A stretch of 52,666 bases of DNA from Candidatus Saccharimonadales bacterium (GCA_025450575.1 JANWHE010000009.1:1-52666); one strand, 5' to 3'; counted from the stretch's first letter, positions 25,152 through 34,071 are shown. Program-made: numbers and translations. The notes: generated by a model not told the origin, from the letters alone.

Positions 25152-26384
25152 ATGAATCTCAGCGATGACCTCAAGTGGCGCGGCCTGATAAAGGATAAGA
25201 CTTTTAGCGACGATAAGTGGCTGGATGAGCCGCGGACTTTCTACCATGGCGTGGACGCCTCGGCCGACAGCATGACTATCGGCAACCTGGCGGCTATGCT
25301 GACGGCCCGGCGCTTACTGGAAGCCGGCTGGACGGCAGTACTGCTGGCCGGCGGCGCGACCAGCCTGATAGGCGACCCTAAAGAGACCAAGGAGCGCGAA
25401 CTGCAGCCGCGAGAAGAGATCGAAAAGAATGTCGCGGCCGTCAAAGAGCAAATTAACCAGCTGTTCGCCGGCCAGCAGTTCACTCTGGTCGATAACTACG
25501 ACTGGTTCAAAGACGTCGGGTATCTGGATTTTCTGCGCGACGTCGGTAAAAACTTTGCCATATCAGAGCTGATGCAGCGCGAATTTATTACCGAACGGCT
25601 GCGCTCCGGCATCAGCTACGCCGAATTCAGCTACTCGCTGATCCAGGGCTATGACTACTGGCAGTTGTATAAGAACCATCAGACCGTTTTACAGATCGGC
25701 GGTTCTGACCAGTGGGGCAATATGCTGTCGGGCGTGGCGCTGATTCGCAAAAAGGAGGCCCAGGAAGTACACGCCTTAAGCATGCCGCTGGTAGTCGATA
25801 AATCTACTGGCCGTAAATTCGGCAAAAGCGAAGCCGGCGCCATCTGGCTGGACGCCAGCAAAACCACGGTTTTCCAGTTCTACCAATTCTGGATCAACGC
25901 CAGCGATGAAGACGTGGAAGATTATCTTAAGGTTTTCACACTTTTGACAAAGGAAGAAATAGAACAGATCATGCGCGAACAGCAGTCTAGCCCGGCCGAG
26001 CGTATCGGGCAAAAAAGACTGGCGGATGAAATTACCGATATCGTCCATGGCAAAGACCAGGCCGATAAAGCCAGAAACGCGGCTAACGTAGTCCAGGGCC
26101 GGACCCTGATAGGTGACGTGTCAGAAGAAATCACCAGTGTCTTAAGAGAGGAGATTCCTTCGATAAAAATCCAGCCCGGCAGCCCGGTAACCGAAGTATT
26201 AATGGAGTCCGGTTTGGCCGTCTCTAAGACCGACGCCCGGCGGCTGACGCAAGATAAAGCCGTGTACGTTAACGGGCAGCAGTTCGGTAAAGATCACTTG
26301 GATGCCGCCGACTTTAAAAATGGGCGGCTGATGCTGCGCCGCGGCAAAGCTTATAAGGACTCCGCGCTGGTCGAACTCGCCTAA
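25152..26384 (+). CDS. tyrS: Tyrosyl-tRNA synthetase
   Basis: The 410-residue class I synthetase charges tRNA-Tyr. The Rossmann core shows 'YHGVDASADSMTIGNL' (HIGH-type region, ~res 31-46), 'LAGGATSLIGDP', 'QGYDYWQLYK', 'QIGGSDQWGN' and the KMSKS equivalent 'KFGKS'. A C-terminal S4 RNA-binding domain covers ~res 345-410 ('AVSKTDARRLTQDKAVYVNG'). The start is ATG 25152. A possible TATACT lies ~37 nt upstream. murT follows 4 bp after the stop. Confidence 0.95.
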   Translation: MNLSDDLKWRGLIKDKTFSDDKWLDEPRTFYHGVDASADSMTIGNLAAMLTARRLLEAGWTAVLLAGGATSLIGDPKETKERELQPREEIEKNVAAVKEQINQLFAGQQFTLVDNYDWFKDVGYLDFLRDVGKNFAISELMQREFITERLRSGISYAEFSYSLIQGYDYWQLYKNHQTVLQIGGSDQWGNMLSGVALIRKKEAQEVHALSMPLVVDKSTGRKFGKSEAGAIWLDASKTTVFQFYQFWINASDEDVEDYLKVFTLLTKEEIEQIMREQQSSPAERIGQKRLADEITDIVHGKDQADKARNAANVVQGRTLIGDVSEEITSVLREEIPSIKIQPGSPVTEVLMESGLAVSKTDARRLTQDKAVYVNGQQFGKDHLDAADFKNGRLMLRRGKAYKDSALVELA

Positions 26385-26388
26385 GATC

Positions 26389-27657
26389 ATGCAGAAATTC
26401 CTAGGTACGGTGCTTGGTAAATCGGTAAAGGCGGGACTGGCTTACCGCAAAGGCGGCGGCCAGGCGCTACCCGGTTTAGTCGTCGAAAAACTGTTTCCCA
26501 GCTATGTAGGCGCCATGCTGAACAAGCTGCCGGAAGGGGTGGTCATAATCACCGGTACCAACGGCAAAACCACAACCACCAAGATGGTGGTTCATCTGCT
26601 CAAAGCCAATGGCAAGAAAGTTCTTACTAATTCCACTGGCAGTAACCTGACCCGCGGTATCGCTTCATCAATTTCACAGCACGCTAAAATAAGCGGCAAG
26701 CTACCGTTCGACATCGCCGTCTTAGAAATCGACGAAGCCACCGCCCGGCGGCTAGTGCGAATGGTCAGACCGCGCTGGACGCTGGCGCTGAACGTCAGCC
26801 GCGACCAGCTGGACCGCTATGGCGAAGTCGACACCATCGCGTCTTATATCAAGGCGGCCATGGAAGCGTCCGAGAAAGTCGTAGTAAACGCCGACGACCC
26901 CAACCTGCTGAAAGCCGCCCAGGGCCTTGCGGACAAGAGAGTCCATTATTTCGGCTTTTCCGATAAGCTGGGCCGGTTTTTTCCGAATGACTATGAGCTA
27001 GCCGCCATAGACGCACCGTCTCGACAAAGCAAGGCCGCCAAAAGCCCGGACGTGCAGCTGGCCGACTTTAAAAAGCGGAGCGCTACCTACTTGATAAATG
27101 GGAGAAAATACTCGGCCGATTTAAAGCTCTCCGGCCAGCATAATTTCTTAAATGGCGCCGCGGCCCTCGCGCTGGCGCGCCAGCTGCTGCCGGACGTATC
27201 CGCCGAAGACCTGGTGCGCGAACTAGCCGACGTGCCGCTGGCCTTCGGCCGCGGTGAAAAATACCGGCTTAAAGGCGGCGGTACGGTCGAATTAGTCTTG
27301 GTTAAGAATCCAGCCAGTTTCACCCAGGCTTTGGCGTCGTATGGTTCGTCAAATGTCAACCTAATGATAGCTATAAACGATAACATCGCCGACGGCCGCG
27401 ACGTATCCTGGCTGTGGGATGTTAACTTTGGGCCGCTGGCTTCAAAAAAGGTCGGTCTGACCAGCGGCCGCCGGGCCGCGGACATGGCCCTTAGGCTGCG
27501 ATACGACGATATCGGTGTCGGCGAAATCGAACCCGATCCGATAAGAGCCTTGAGCCGGCTCGACCATAAAAGCGGCGAACATGTCATCTTAGCCACCTAC
27601 ACGGCTATGCTGCGGCTGTACGCCAAACTATCCAAATCAGCGGAGAAAGTCCGATGA
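26389..27657 (+). CDS. murT: Lipid II isoglutaminyl synthase, MurT subunit
   Basis: This 422-residue Mur-ligase-like protein has the P-loop 'GTNGKTTTTK' (~res 56-65), 'NSTGSNLTRG', and 'LALNVSRDQLDRYGE' in the central domain, plus a C-terminal DUF1727 domain. With GatD it amidates the D-Glu of lipid II to D-isoglutamine using ATP and glutamine. Most MurT proteins carry a four-Cys zinc ribbon in the central domain. The matching stretch here (~res 185-245) has no cysteine. Its stop overlaps the gatD start by 4 nt (ATGA), as in other murT-gatD operons. Confidence 0.93.
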   Translation: MQKFLGTVLGKSVKAGLAYRKGGGQALPGLVVEKLFPSYVGAMLNKLPEGVVIITGTNGKTTTTKMVVHLLKANGKKVLTNSTGSNLTRGIASSISQHAKISGKLPFDIAVLEIDEATARRLVRMVRPRWTLALNVSRDQLDRYGEVDTIASYIKAAMEASEKVVVNADDPNLLKAAQGLADKRVHYFGFSDKLGRFFPNDYELAAIDAPSRQSKAAKSPDVQLADFKKRSATYLINGRKYSADLKLSGQHNFLNGAAALALARQLLPDVSAEDLVRELADVPLAFGRGEKYRLKGGGTVELVLVKNPASFTQALASYGSSNVNLMIAINDNIADGRDVSWLWDVNFGPLASKKVGLTSGRRAADMALRLRYDDIGVGEIEPDPIRALSRLDHKSGEHVILATYTAMLRLYAKLSKSAEKVR

Positions 27658-28367
27658 ACCGGCTTGATATCCTACATCTTTTTCCCAATGAATTGAATAC
27701 TTACGGCGACCATGGCAATGCCTTGACTTTAAAGCGGCGGATCAGCTGGCACGGCCTGGAACCGGTCTTTCACCATCATCATCCGGGCGGCAAACTGCCG
27801 CCGCGGGTCGATATAGTCATCGGCGGCGGCGGCCAGGATTCGGCCCAGGCCGACGTCCAGAATGACATCCTGCGGATTGGCGGCCAGATCCATGAGCTGG
27901 CTGGCGCCGGCGTGCCGATGGTACTAATCTGCGGCACGTACCAGCTGTTCGGCCGCCGGTTCGTCACCAGTACCGGCCAAGAGGTCAAGGGCATCGGCGT
28001 CTTCGATCTGGAAACCATCGGCGGTCCTAAGCGGATGATCGGCAACGTCAAGGTCAAATCGGATTTCGGAATGCTTTTCGGGTTCGAGAATCATAGCGGC
28101 CAGACGTTCCTGGCTGAGAACCAAGCGCCGTTGGGCATAGTCAAGCGCGGCAATGGCAACAACGGTAAAGATAAGACCGAAGGCGCCCGTACTAACAACG
28201 CCTTCGGTACCTACATGCACGGGCCGTTTTTGCCCAATAATCCCCAATTCTGCGATGAGATCATCAGACTGGCAGCCGTTAACAGGTATGGTGGATTCAC
28301 GCCGCGAGAGATTGATGATTCGCTGTCGGTTCTGACCCGTTCCGCCGCTCGCCGCCGTCACTACTAG
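27654..28367 (+). CDS. gatD: Lipid II isoglutaminyl synthase, GatD glutaminase subunit
   Basis: The 237-residue CobB/CobQ-type class I glutamine amidotransferase supplies ammonia to MurT. The nucleophile Cys lies in 'MVLICGTYQLFG' (~res 91-102), and the catalytic His in 'FGTYMHGPFLPNNP' (~res 183-196). 'GGGGQDSAQ' is the family oxyanion region. Length is slightly below the usual ~245-260. It is translationally coupled to murT. The pair implies amidated, Gram-positive-style peptidoglycan. Confidence 0.94.
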   Translation: MNRLDILHLFPNELNTYGDHGNALTLKRRISWHGLEPVFHHHHPGGKLPPRVDIVIGGGGQDSAQADVQNDILRIGGQIHELAGAGVPMVLICGTYQLFGRRFVTSTGQEVKGIGVFDLETIGGPKRMIGNVKVKSDFGMLFGFENHSGQTFLAENQAPLGIVKRGNGNNGKDKTEGARTNNAFGTYMHGPFLPNNPQFCDEIIRLAAVNRYGGFTPREIDDSLSVLTRSAARRRHY

Positions 28368-28390
28368 ATTATTGATACACTATTAAGTAA

Positions 28391-30427
28391 GTGAATCTGT
28401 CCGATCCGATTATCGAGCTTAAAGGGGTAGGCGACGAGCTGGCCGGCAAGCTGGCTATCCTTAGAATCCGGACAATTGACGACTTAATCGAGGACTTCCC
28501 GCGCCGCTACGAGGATTATTCGACTATCACATCCGCGAAGAACCTGCGGCCGGGGCCGGTGACCATCAAAGCCAAGATAAGTTCCGTTGTTGGCCGCTAC
28601 GTGCGCCGCGGCATGCATATCACGGAAGCCATAGCCAGCGATGATACGGCCAGTGTGCGGTTAGTTTGGTTTAATCAACCCTACCGCGCGGCAGCCATCA
28701 GAGCCGGCCAGGATTATTTCGTAGCCGGCGAATATAGACTCAGCCGGCAGCGGTTCAGTATCCTTAATCCCTCGGTCGAGCTGGTCAGCGATTTCCCAAT
28801 CAATACTGCCCGCATAATCCCGGTTTACCGCGAAACCAAAGGCTTAAAGTCCAACCAGATACGCCGGCTGATCCGCGAGGCACTGAATATCGTCAAAGAG
28901 TTGCCGGAACATCTGCCCGCTTGGCTGATCAAAGACCAAAAACTGCTCGCCTACAAAGAAGCAATCGGCGAGATTCATTTTCCCAGCTCGCTGGATTTGT
29001 GGGAGCAAGCTAAGCGGCGCTTAGCTTTCGAGGAAATCTTTCAGCTGACCCTCGCCGCTCTACTGAACCGCCAGGAAGTCCTGGCCGAAAAAGGCCTGGC
29101 TATACCTTTCAATGAAAAATTAGCTAAGGATTTCGTATTAAAACTGCCTTTTAAGCTCACTAATGCCCAGCGCAAGGTCGTCTGGGCGATATACCAGGAC
29201 ATGGCCAAAAACCAGCCTATGAACCGCTTGGTAGAAGGTGACGTGGGGTCCGGGAAAACAGTAGTAGCCGCGATGGCGGCTTTAACGGCTATGGAACAGG
29301 GCTTCCAGGTGGCCTTTATGGCGCCGACCGAAATCCTAGCCCGCCAGCATGCCGAAACACTACTTAATCTATTGGGCAATGTCGGCTACGGCGACCAAGT
29401 GGGATTATTGCTAGGCAGCCTGACCCCAGCCCAGAAAAAAACCGCCCACCAAAAAATCGCCGACGGCACAATTCGTTTAATAATCGGTACCCACGCCCTG
29501 ATAAGCGAGAAAGTCGATATGCATAAGCTCGGGCTGATAATCATCGACGAACAGCACCGCTTCGGGGTCGGCCAGCGCAAGAAACTGCAAGCCAAAGCCG
29601 GACACATGCCGCATGTCCTGCACATGACGGCCACGCCGATTCCACGCAGCCTAGCGTTAACGCTTTACGGCGAGTTGGACATCTCGGTATTAGACGAGAT
29701 GCCGCCCGGGCGGCAGAAAATTAAGACCAAGCTGGTGTCGCCTAACTCCAAGAAAACTTTATACAAGCAGATAGATAAGGAACTAGCGGCCGGGCGGCAG
29801 ATGTTCGTAGTCTGCCCAGTAATCACCGAGACCGGGGCCAGCAGGGGCTTATCAGCCGAGGAGACATTCAAGCAGTTATCCGAGCACGAGTTCAAGCACC
29901 GGAAAGTAGGCTTGCTGCACGGCCGGCTGAAACCGGCTGAGAAGGAGCGGGTGATGCAGGATTTCATCGACCGCCAATACGACATTCTGGTCAGTACTAC
30001 GGTCATAGAGGTCGGCGTTGATGTGCCTAACGCCACCGTGATGCTGATAGTCGGCGCCGAGCGGTTCGGGTTGGCTCAAATCCACCAGCTGCGGGGCCGG
30101 GTCGGGCGCGGCGCCCATCAAAGCTATTGTTTCTTAATGCTCAGCGACAGCAAAGCGCCGATACAGCGGTTGCGGGCTTTGGAAAATACGACTGACGGTT
30201 TTAGGCTCGCCGAACTCGATCTAGAACTGCGCGGCCCGGGCGCTATTTACGGCAGCATCCAACACGGCGCCCTGGACCTGCGGATCGCCAATTTATCGGA
30301 TATGAAACTGATTGCCGCCGCCCGAGCCGCCGCCCAGAATTTCATCGATAAAAAAGAGGACATCGATAATTACCCGCACCTGGTGAGCAGAGTCACAGCT
30401 TTACGCGCGGTAACTAATTTAAACTAA
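28391..30427 (+). CDS. recG: ATP-dependent DNA helicase RecG
   Basis: RecG (678 residues) reverses stalled forks and branch-migrates Holliday junctions. It has an N-terminal OB 'wedge' domain (~res 50-150), helicase motif I 'GDVGSGKTVVA' (~res 283-293), motif II 'DEQHRFG', motif III 'MTATPIPR', and motif VI 'QLRGRVGRG'. It ends with the RecG C-terminal segment. The start is GTG 28391, with a possible TACACT -10 box 9 nt before it. rsmD follows after 9 bp, and recG-rsmD is a common bacterial pair. Confidence 0.96.
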   Translation: MNLSDPIIELKGVGDELAGKLAILRIRTIDDLIEDFPRRYEDYSTITSAKNLRPGPVTIKAKISSVVGRYVRRGMHITEAIASDDTASVRLVWFNQPYRAAAIRAGQDYFVAGEYRLSRQRFSILNPSVELVSDFPINTARIIPVYRETKGLKSNQIRRLIREALNIVKELPEHLPAWLIKDQKLLAYKEAIGEIHFPSSLDLWEQAKRRLAFEEIFQLTLAALLNRQEVLAEKGLAIPFNEKLAKDFVLKLPFKLTNAQRKVVWAIYQDMAKNQPMNRLVEGDVGSGKTVVAAMAALTAMEQGFQVAFMAPTEILARQHAETLLNLLGNVGYGDQVGLLLGSLTPAQKKTAHQKIADGTIRLIIGTHALISEKVDMHKLGLIIIDEQHRFGVGQRKKLQAKAGHMPHVLHMTATPIPRSLALTLYGELDISVLDEMPPGRQKIKTKLVSPNSKKTLYKQIDKELAAGRQMFVVCPVITETGASRGLSAEETFKQLSEHEFKHRKVGLLHGRLKPAEKERVMQDFIDRQYDILVSTTVIEVGVDVPNATVMLIVGAERFGLAQIHQLRGRVGRGAHQSYCFLMLSDSKAPIQRLRALENTTDGFRLAELDLELRGPGAIYGSIQHGALDLRIANLSDMKLIAAARAAAQNFIDKKEDIDNYPHLVSRVTALRAVTNLN

Positions 30428-30436
30428 TATAGCCAT

Positions 30437-30973
30437 ATGAGGATTATCGCCGGAAGTTTAAAAGGACAGCAATTCCAGTCGCCACATGGTCATAAGACGC
30501 ACCCGATGAGCGAGAAGGTCCGCGGCGCGCTGTTTAACGTGCTTGGCGACATAGAGGGCCTGGTCTTTTTGGACGCTTTCGCCGGCAGCGGCGCGCTGGC
30601 CTTCGAGGCCGCCAGCCGCGGTGCCAAATCGGTTGTCGCCGTAGACAAGGATACTTCCGCGCATCAGGCCATCGAGCAGAATGTCAAAGACCTGCGCTTG
30701 CAAAAAACGGTCCACGTCACCAAAGCTAACACTGGCGGCTGGAGTATCCATAACATGGAAAAGAAATTCGACATCGTCCTTTTGGACCCGCCGTTCGACG
30801 AACTCCAATCGCCTCTGCTGGAAAAACTTATCAAGCGGCATGTCAAAAATGGTGGTCTGGCCGTCCTTAACTACCCAGGCAATCTAAACTTTCCGGAATT
30901 TGATAAAACCGAAGTCGCCGCCGACAAAAATTACGGCGACACCCAGCTTGTTTTCTACCGCAGAAGTAGTTAA
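30437..30973 (+). CDS. rsmD: 16S rRNA (guanine-N2)-methyltransferase RsmD
   Basis: The 178-residue Rossmann methyltransferase modifies G966 of 16S rRNA (E. coli numbering). It has 'MRIIAGSLKGQ' and 'HPMSEKVRGALFNVLG' at the N-terminus (RsmD-specific), the SAM motif 'FLDAFAGSGALAFEAASRGA', and the catalytic 'LLDPPFDE'. It is in operon-like spacing after recG. Confidence 0.94.
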   Translation: MRIIAGSLKGQQFQSPHGHKTHPMSEKVRGALFNVLGDIEGLVFLDAFAGSGALAFEAASRGAKSVVAVDKDTSAHQAIEQNVKDLRLQKTVHVTKANTGGWSIHNMEKKFDIVLLDPPFDELQSPLLEKLIKRHVKNGGLAVLNYPGNLNFPEFDKTEVAADKNYGDTQLVFYRRSS

Positions 30974-30981
30974 ATAAAAAC

Positions 30982-31245
30982 ATGACTGAAATAATTTATG
31001 ACCAGCCCCAAGAAAGGGGTGGCCGGTTCGCCTGGTTCAGGAAACTGATGAGCGACGCCGGGGCGGGCGTGGTGCTGGGAGGCGAAGTAGACGCTGGGAT
31101 TACCCCGGACGAAATGCGGTCGCACGCGGCCGCGCCGCGGGAAAGCGCGATTGGCTCGGCCGCGCTAAGCGGCTCGTCCGGTTACAGCGAAGCCGAGATA
31201 CAAGCCATGCTTGACTCGACTGATCCGAGCCTCCAGCTTTATTAG
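30982..31245 (+). CDS. Small hypothetical protein (87 aa)
   Basis: A short soluble ORF lying 8 bp after rsmD. The N-terminus is basic/aromatic (GGRFAWFRKL), the middle is Gly/Ala-rich, and the end is acidic (EAEIQAMLDSTDPSLQLY). No membrane helix or known motif is seen. Codon use resembles the neighbours and the spacing is operon-like, which favours a real gene. No function can be assigned. Confidence 0.5.
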   Translation: MTEIIYDQPQERGGRFAWFRKLMSDAGAGVVLGGEVDAGITPDEMRSHAAAPRESAIGSAALSGSSGYSEAEIQAMLDSTDPSLQLY

Positions 31246-31294
31246 CGGAAAGCTTGCTCGCCTATCTTGTGCCGGTTCCTCGCCGCTCTTCCTT

Positions 31295-31300
31295 TATAAT
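31295..31300 (+). promoter_or_regulatory. -10 box TATAAT of tRNA-Leu
   Basis: A consensus TATAAT ends 10 nt before the mature tRNA 5' end. No convincing -35 was found at the usual distance. Confidence 0.6.
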
Positions 31301-31310
31301 TGATTAGGAC

Positions 31311-31395
31311 GGGGATGTGGTGAAATTGGTATACACGCTAGCCTTAGGAGCTAGTGGGGCAACCCGTGTAGGTTCGAGTCCTATCATCCCCACCA
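31311..31395 (+). tRNA. tRNA-Leu (anticodon TAG)
   Basis: The acceptor stem GGGGATG pairs with CATCCCC, followed by discriminator A and an encoded CCA. The anticodon stem CTAGC/GCTAG encloses CTTAGGA, giving anticodon TAG for CUA/CUN leucine codons. There is a long class II variable arm (GGG-gcaa-CCC), and the T-arm has TTCGAGT. The length of 85 nt fits tRNA-Leu. Confidence 0.95.
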
Positions 31396-31426
31396 CGCAT
31401 CAGCTAAGAACTGAGCGTTTTTCTTT
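31396..31426 (+). terminator. Terminator of tRNA-Leu
   Basis: CGC-(A)-TCAG / CTGA-GCG form a stem with one bulged A and a 7-nt loop, followed by TTTTTCTTT directly after the tRNA CCA end. Confidence 0.75.
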
Positions 31427-31474
31427 ACAAATTTTTTAGCCGGCCTCATTATTAAACAGAAGTGAAAAACAAGA

Positions 31475-32104
31475 ATGCCCCGGCGTGAACTAGTCGGTGA
31501 GGCCTGGATCGGCAGCCGGCAGAAACGGGCGCTGGACCTTGCTTATGCTACGGCTTTAGCGCCGGTTATTCTTCCCGTGGGGGCCGTGACGATGGGAATG
31601 GCGTACGTTGCCGAAGGCCAAGGTGGTTTGCGGAAAGTTCAGCGCGTCGGCCATGGCGGCCGGCCTTTCGACGTTATCAAACTCCGCACCGCTTCGGCTG
31701 ATCTAGGGTCTACCTCTGAGGCCGGACCGGAGCGACTATCCAGCCTGAGTCGCTATATCGGACAGGCCGGCCTGGATGAGACGGCTCAGATCGTCAATAT
31801 CCTGGACGGCACGATGTCCGTCTGGGGGCCGCGTCCCGCCTCGGCGAGCTTCATGGAGGCCGTCGAAGGCGAGGTGGCTGCCCCCCTTTACCGCGAATGG
31901 CTTGAAAAGCGCTGCTTATCCAAACCCGGCGGTCTATCATCTTACGCTTTAGCTTTCCATCTGCGGGAACTGCCTACGGCCCAGCGTAAACTGGCGATGG
32001 TTAAGATGGATATCATTGATTTTGATAACGCCAGCCGGGCTTATGACCGCCGGCTGTTATTGACGGCCGTCAAGAAATCGGTCAAATTGTTCCGCGGCCA
32101 TTAG
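31475..32104 (+). CDS. Small polyprenyl-phosphate phosphoglycosyl transferase (bacterial sugar transferase)
   Basis: The 209-residue monotopic transferase moves a sugar-1-phosphate from a nucleotide sugar to a polyprenyl phosphate, the first step of surface glycan or glycoprotein assembly. Motifs in order are 'KRALDLAYA' with the re-entrant hydrophobic helix (~res 13-38), 'DVIKLRTAS', the catalytic Asp-Glu in 'GLDETAQIVNILDG', and 'MSVWGPRPA'. These are diagnostic of PF02397. Motifs are slightly degenerate (KPGGLSS for PGxTG). The sugar is unknown. It is monocistronic, between tRNA-Leu and gdh. Confidence 0.87.
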   Translation: MPRRELVGEAWIGSRQKRALDLAYATALAPVILPVGAVTMGMAYVAEGQGGLRKVQRVGHGGRPFDVIKLRTASADLGSTSEAGPERLSSLSRYIGQAGLDETAQIVNILDGTMSVWGPRPASASFMEAVEGEVAAPLYREWLEKRCLSKPGGLSSYALAFHLRELPTAQRKLAMVKMDIIDFDNASRAYDRRLLLTAVKKSVKLFRGH

Positions 32105-32105
32105 C

Positions 32106-32111
32106 TATAAT
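32106..32111 (+). promoter_or_regulatory. -10 box TATAAT of gdh
   Basis: TATAAT gives a ~25-nt leader containing AAAGGAGG, 4 nt before the ATG. It is the strongest SD site in the window, pointing to high translation. Confidence 0.6.
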
Positions 32112-32143
32112 TAGCGGCGGGACATTCTCAGAAAGGAGGCCAC

Positions 32144-33340
32144 ATGTTAGATACGGCGAGGAAACTTATCAGGGACGCCGGCCGGAAACTCGGACTGAGC
32201 GATAAGCAGATTGACGAACTTATAAAGACGGACGCCGAGCATAACTTCGAGATAGAACTGGCGGACGGCAGTAAATATCACGCTTATCGCGTCCAACACA
32301 GCAACAAGCGCGGGCCGTACAAGGGCGGTATCCGGTTCCATCCACAGGTGGATTATGACGAAGTGCGGGCGCTAGCGACGCTGATGAGCTTTAAGACGGC
32401 GGTCGCCGGCATCCCGATGGGCGGCGGCAAAGGCGGCGTGGCCGTGGATCCCAAGGCATTATCAAAAGAAGCCTTAGAAGAGCTGTCGCGCAAGTACGTC
32501 CAAGGCCTGAAAGACCACATCGGTCCGGACAAAGACGTGCCGGCCCCGGACGTCAACACCAACGCCCAAATTATCGACTGGATGGTGGATGAGTACGAAA
32601 ACCTGAGCGGCGATCAGACCAAAGCCAGTTTTACCGGAAAAAGCATAGAGAACAGCGGCAGCCTGGGCCGCGACGCTGCCACCGGCCGCGGCGGCGTAAT
32701 CGTACTACGCGAGATACTTAACAAGTCAAGTATCTCCGGGCCGATAACTTACGCCCTGCAGGGGTGGGGAAATGTCGGCTCGTTTTTCGCTCTTGTCGCC
32801 GAAAAGGAGCATCCCGATTGGAAACTTGTAGCCGCCACCGATTCCAGCGGCGGTATTTATGACGCGGGCGGTCTGTCGGCTAAAGCCTTGGATGATTTCA
32901 AAAAAACCGGCCGCAAACTGACCGAGTTCACGACTGGCAGGAAGATCGATAACGATCAGTTGCTGAGCCTGGACGTCGATGTGTTAGCTTTGGCAGCCTT
33001 AGAAAACGCCGTCGACGAGAACAATGTGGGCTCGATCAAAGCTAAGATCGTGCTGGAACTGGCTAACGGCCCGGTGACCTACCTTGGCTACGAAGCCTTG
33101 AACGCCCAAAAAGTAACCGATATTCCGGACATCTTAGCCAACGCCGGCGGCGTGATAGTCAGCTACCTGGAGTGGGTGCAAAACAAGGCCGGCGAGCATT
33201 GGACCGAAGACCGGGTGAATAAGGAACTCGAAAAATATCTTAAAAATGCCACTCGGCAGGTGTATGAACGGTCCCGAAAGAACCAGCTGCCGCTTAAAGA
33301 GGCCGCTTTCGCCGAGGCCATCGTCAGGCTAATCTCTTGA
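32144..33340 (+). CDS. Glu/Leu/Phe/Val dehydrogenase family protein, probable glutamate dehydrogenase
   Basis: This 398-residue enzyme interconverts glutamate and 2-oxoglutarate plus ammonia with NAD(P). The substrate-binding and catalytic Lys are in 'KGGIRFHP' and 'MGGGKGG', the catalytic Asp in 'PAPDVNT', and the Rossmann site is 'LQGWGNVGSF'. Cofactor choice cannot be read with confidence. Residues 190-198 (EILNKSSIS), just before the Rossmann fold, come from palindrome copy 3. A strong SD and a consensus -10 suggest a highly expressed gene. The 3' end overlaps the convergent membrane protein gene by 17 bp. Confidence 0.92.
   Translation: MLDTARKLIRDAGRKLGLSDKQIDELIKTDAEHNFEIELADGSKYHAYRVQHSNKRGPYKGGIRFHPQVDYDEVRALATLMSFKTAVAGIPMGGGKGGVAVDPKALSKEALEELSRKYVQGLKDHIGPDKDVPAPDVNTNAQIIDWMVDEYENLSGDQTKASFTGKSIENSGSLGRDAATGRGGVIVLREILNKSSISGPITYALQGWGNVGSFFALVAEKEHPDWKLVAATDSSGGIYDAGGLSAKALDDFKKTGRKLTEFTTGRKIDNDQLLSLDVDVLALAALENAVDENNVGSIKAKIVLELANGPVTYLGYEALNAQKVTDIPDILANAGGVIVSYLEWVQNKAGEHWTEDRVNKELEKYLKNATRQVYERSRKNQLPLKEAAFAEAIVRLIS
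32711..32736. repeat. Dispersed in-frame palindrome, copy 3 (in gdh)
   Basis: GAGATACTTAAC, AA, GTCAAGTATCTC: 12-bp arms with one mismatch. It is read in the same frame as copies 1 and 2 and encodes EILNKSSIS. Confidence 0.8.
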
Positions 33341-34064
33341 GCTGCTGGTAGCGCAGGGCCGGCGCTACGGAATAGAGCGAACCTAGAGCGAAAGAAGCTA
33401 ACCCGCCGAAGTACGGGATGATATTGACCAGCCCGATAAGGAACAGGACGCCGATTATCCCCCAGACGGCGGCGGTATTCTTAAGGCTTAGGGCGGCGCT
33501 TTGGGAAAGTGAATCCCGGATCCCGGTATTCTTTTCAATCATGACGTAGGGCGCCATCAGGTAGCGGCGTATCATGAATAAGCCCGGGACGAAAAACAGA
33601 GCGAAGCCTATCAGGAAAATCAGGGCCATTACTATATATAGGCCCAGTAGTCGCCAACCCAGCCGTCTGACCACTTGCCAGAGATTCTGAAAATCGAGGT
33701 GCCGGTCCTCGGCGGCATCCAATTGGGCGGCCTGGCCCATGATCTGGGCGATAGTGCCGACCGTTAAGGTCAGCGCCAACCATAGCAGTGAAAAACCTAT
33801 CACCAGAAAAGTGAAGTAGGCCGGCAACGTCCCGGCTGCCCAGCCTGAGCTGAAACCGTCGGCGCGCTGCCACAGATGGATATGCTGGCCCGGCAGCGGC
33901 GACCAAAGCCAGCTGTGGATGTAAAAAATAAACGGTACGGCGTATAGCGGGCCGAAGATCCAGATATTGTTTAAGACTATTTCTTTACTGGGGGCGAACA
34001 GGTCGAAAGCGCTCGGCAGATACAGATGGGAAGTGCGGCGGGCGCGGTTCTTGGTTCGGGCCAT
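33324..34064 (-). CDS. Multi-pass membrane protein, unknown function
   Basis: The 246-residue protein has about five hydrophobic segments (res ~30-50, 80-110, 140-165, 195-218, 222-238). The motif 'YLMAPYVMIEKNTGIRDSLSQSAALSLKN' resembles the conserved loop of DUF975/YciC-type membrane proteins. Those proteins have no settled function. A minus-strand TATAAT ends 7 nt before the ATG, indicating leaderless expression. It diverges from hisS, with both -10 boxes in a 48-bp gap. Confidence 0.75.
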   Translation of the reverse strand: MARTKNRARRTSHLYLPSAFDLFAPSKEIVLNNIWIFGPLYAVPFIFYIHSWLWSPLPGQHIHLWQRADGFSSGWAAGTLPAYFTFLVIGFSLLWLALTLTVGTIAQIMGQAAQLDAAEDRHLDFQNLWQVVRRLGWRLLGLYIVMALIFLIGFALFFVPGLFMIRRYLMAPYVMIEKNTGIRDSLSQSAALSLKNTAAVWGIIGVLFLIGLVNIIPYFGGLASFALGSLYSVAPALRYQQLKRLA

Positions 34065-34071
34065 ATCACTA

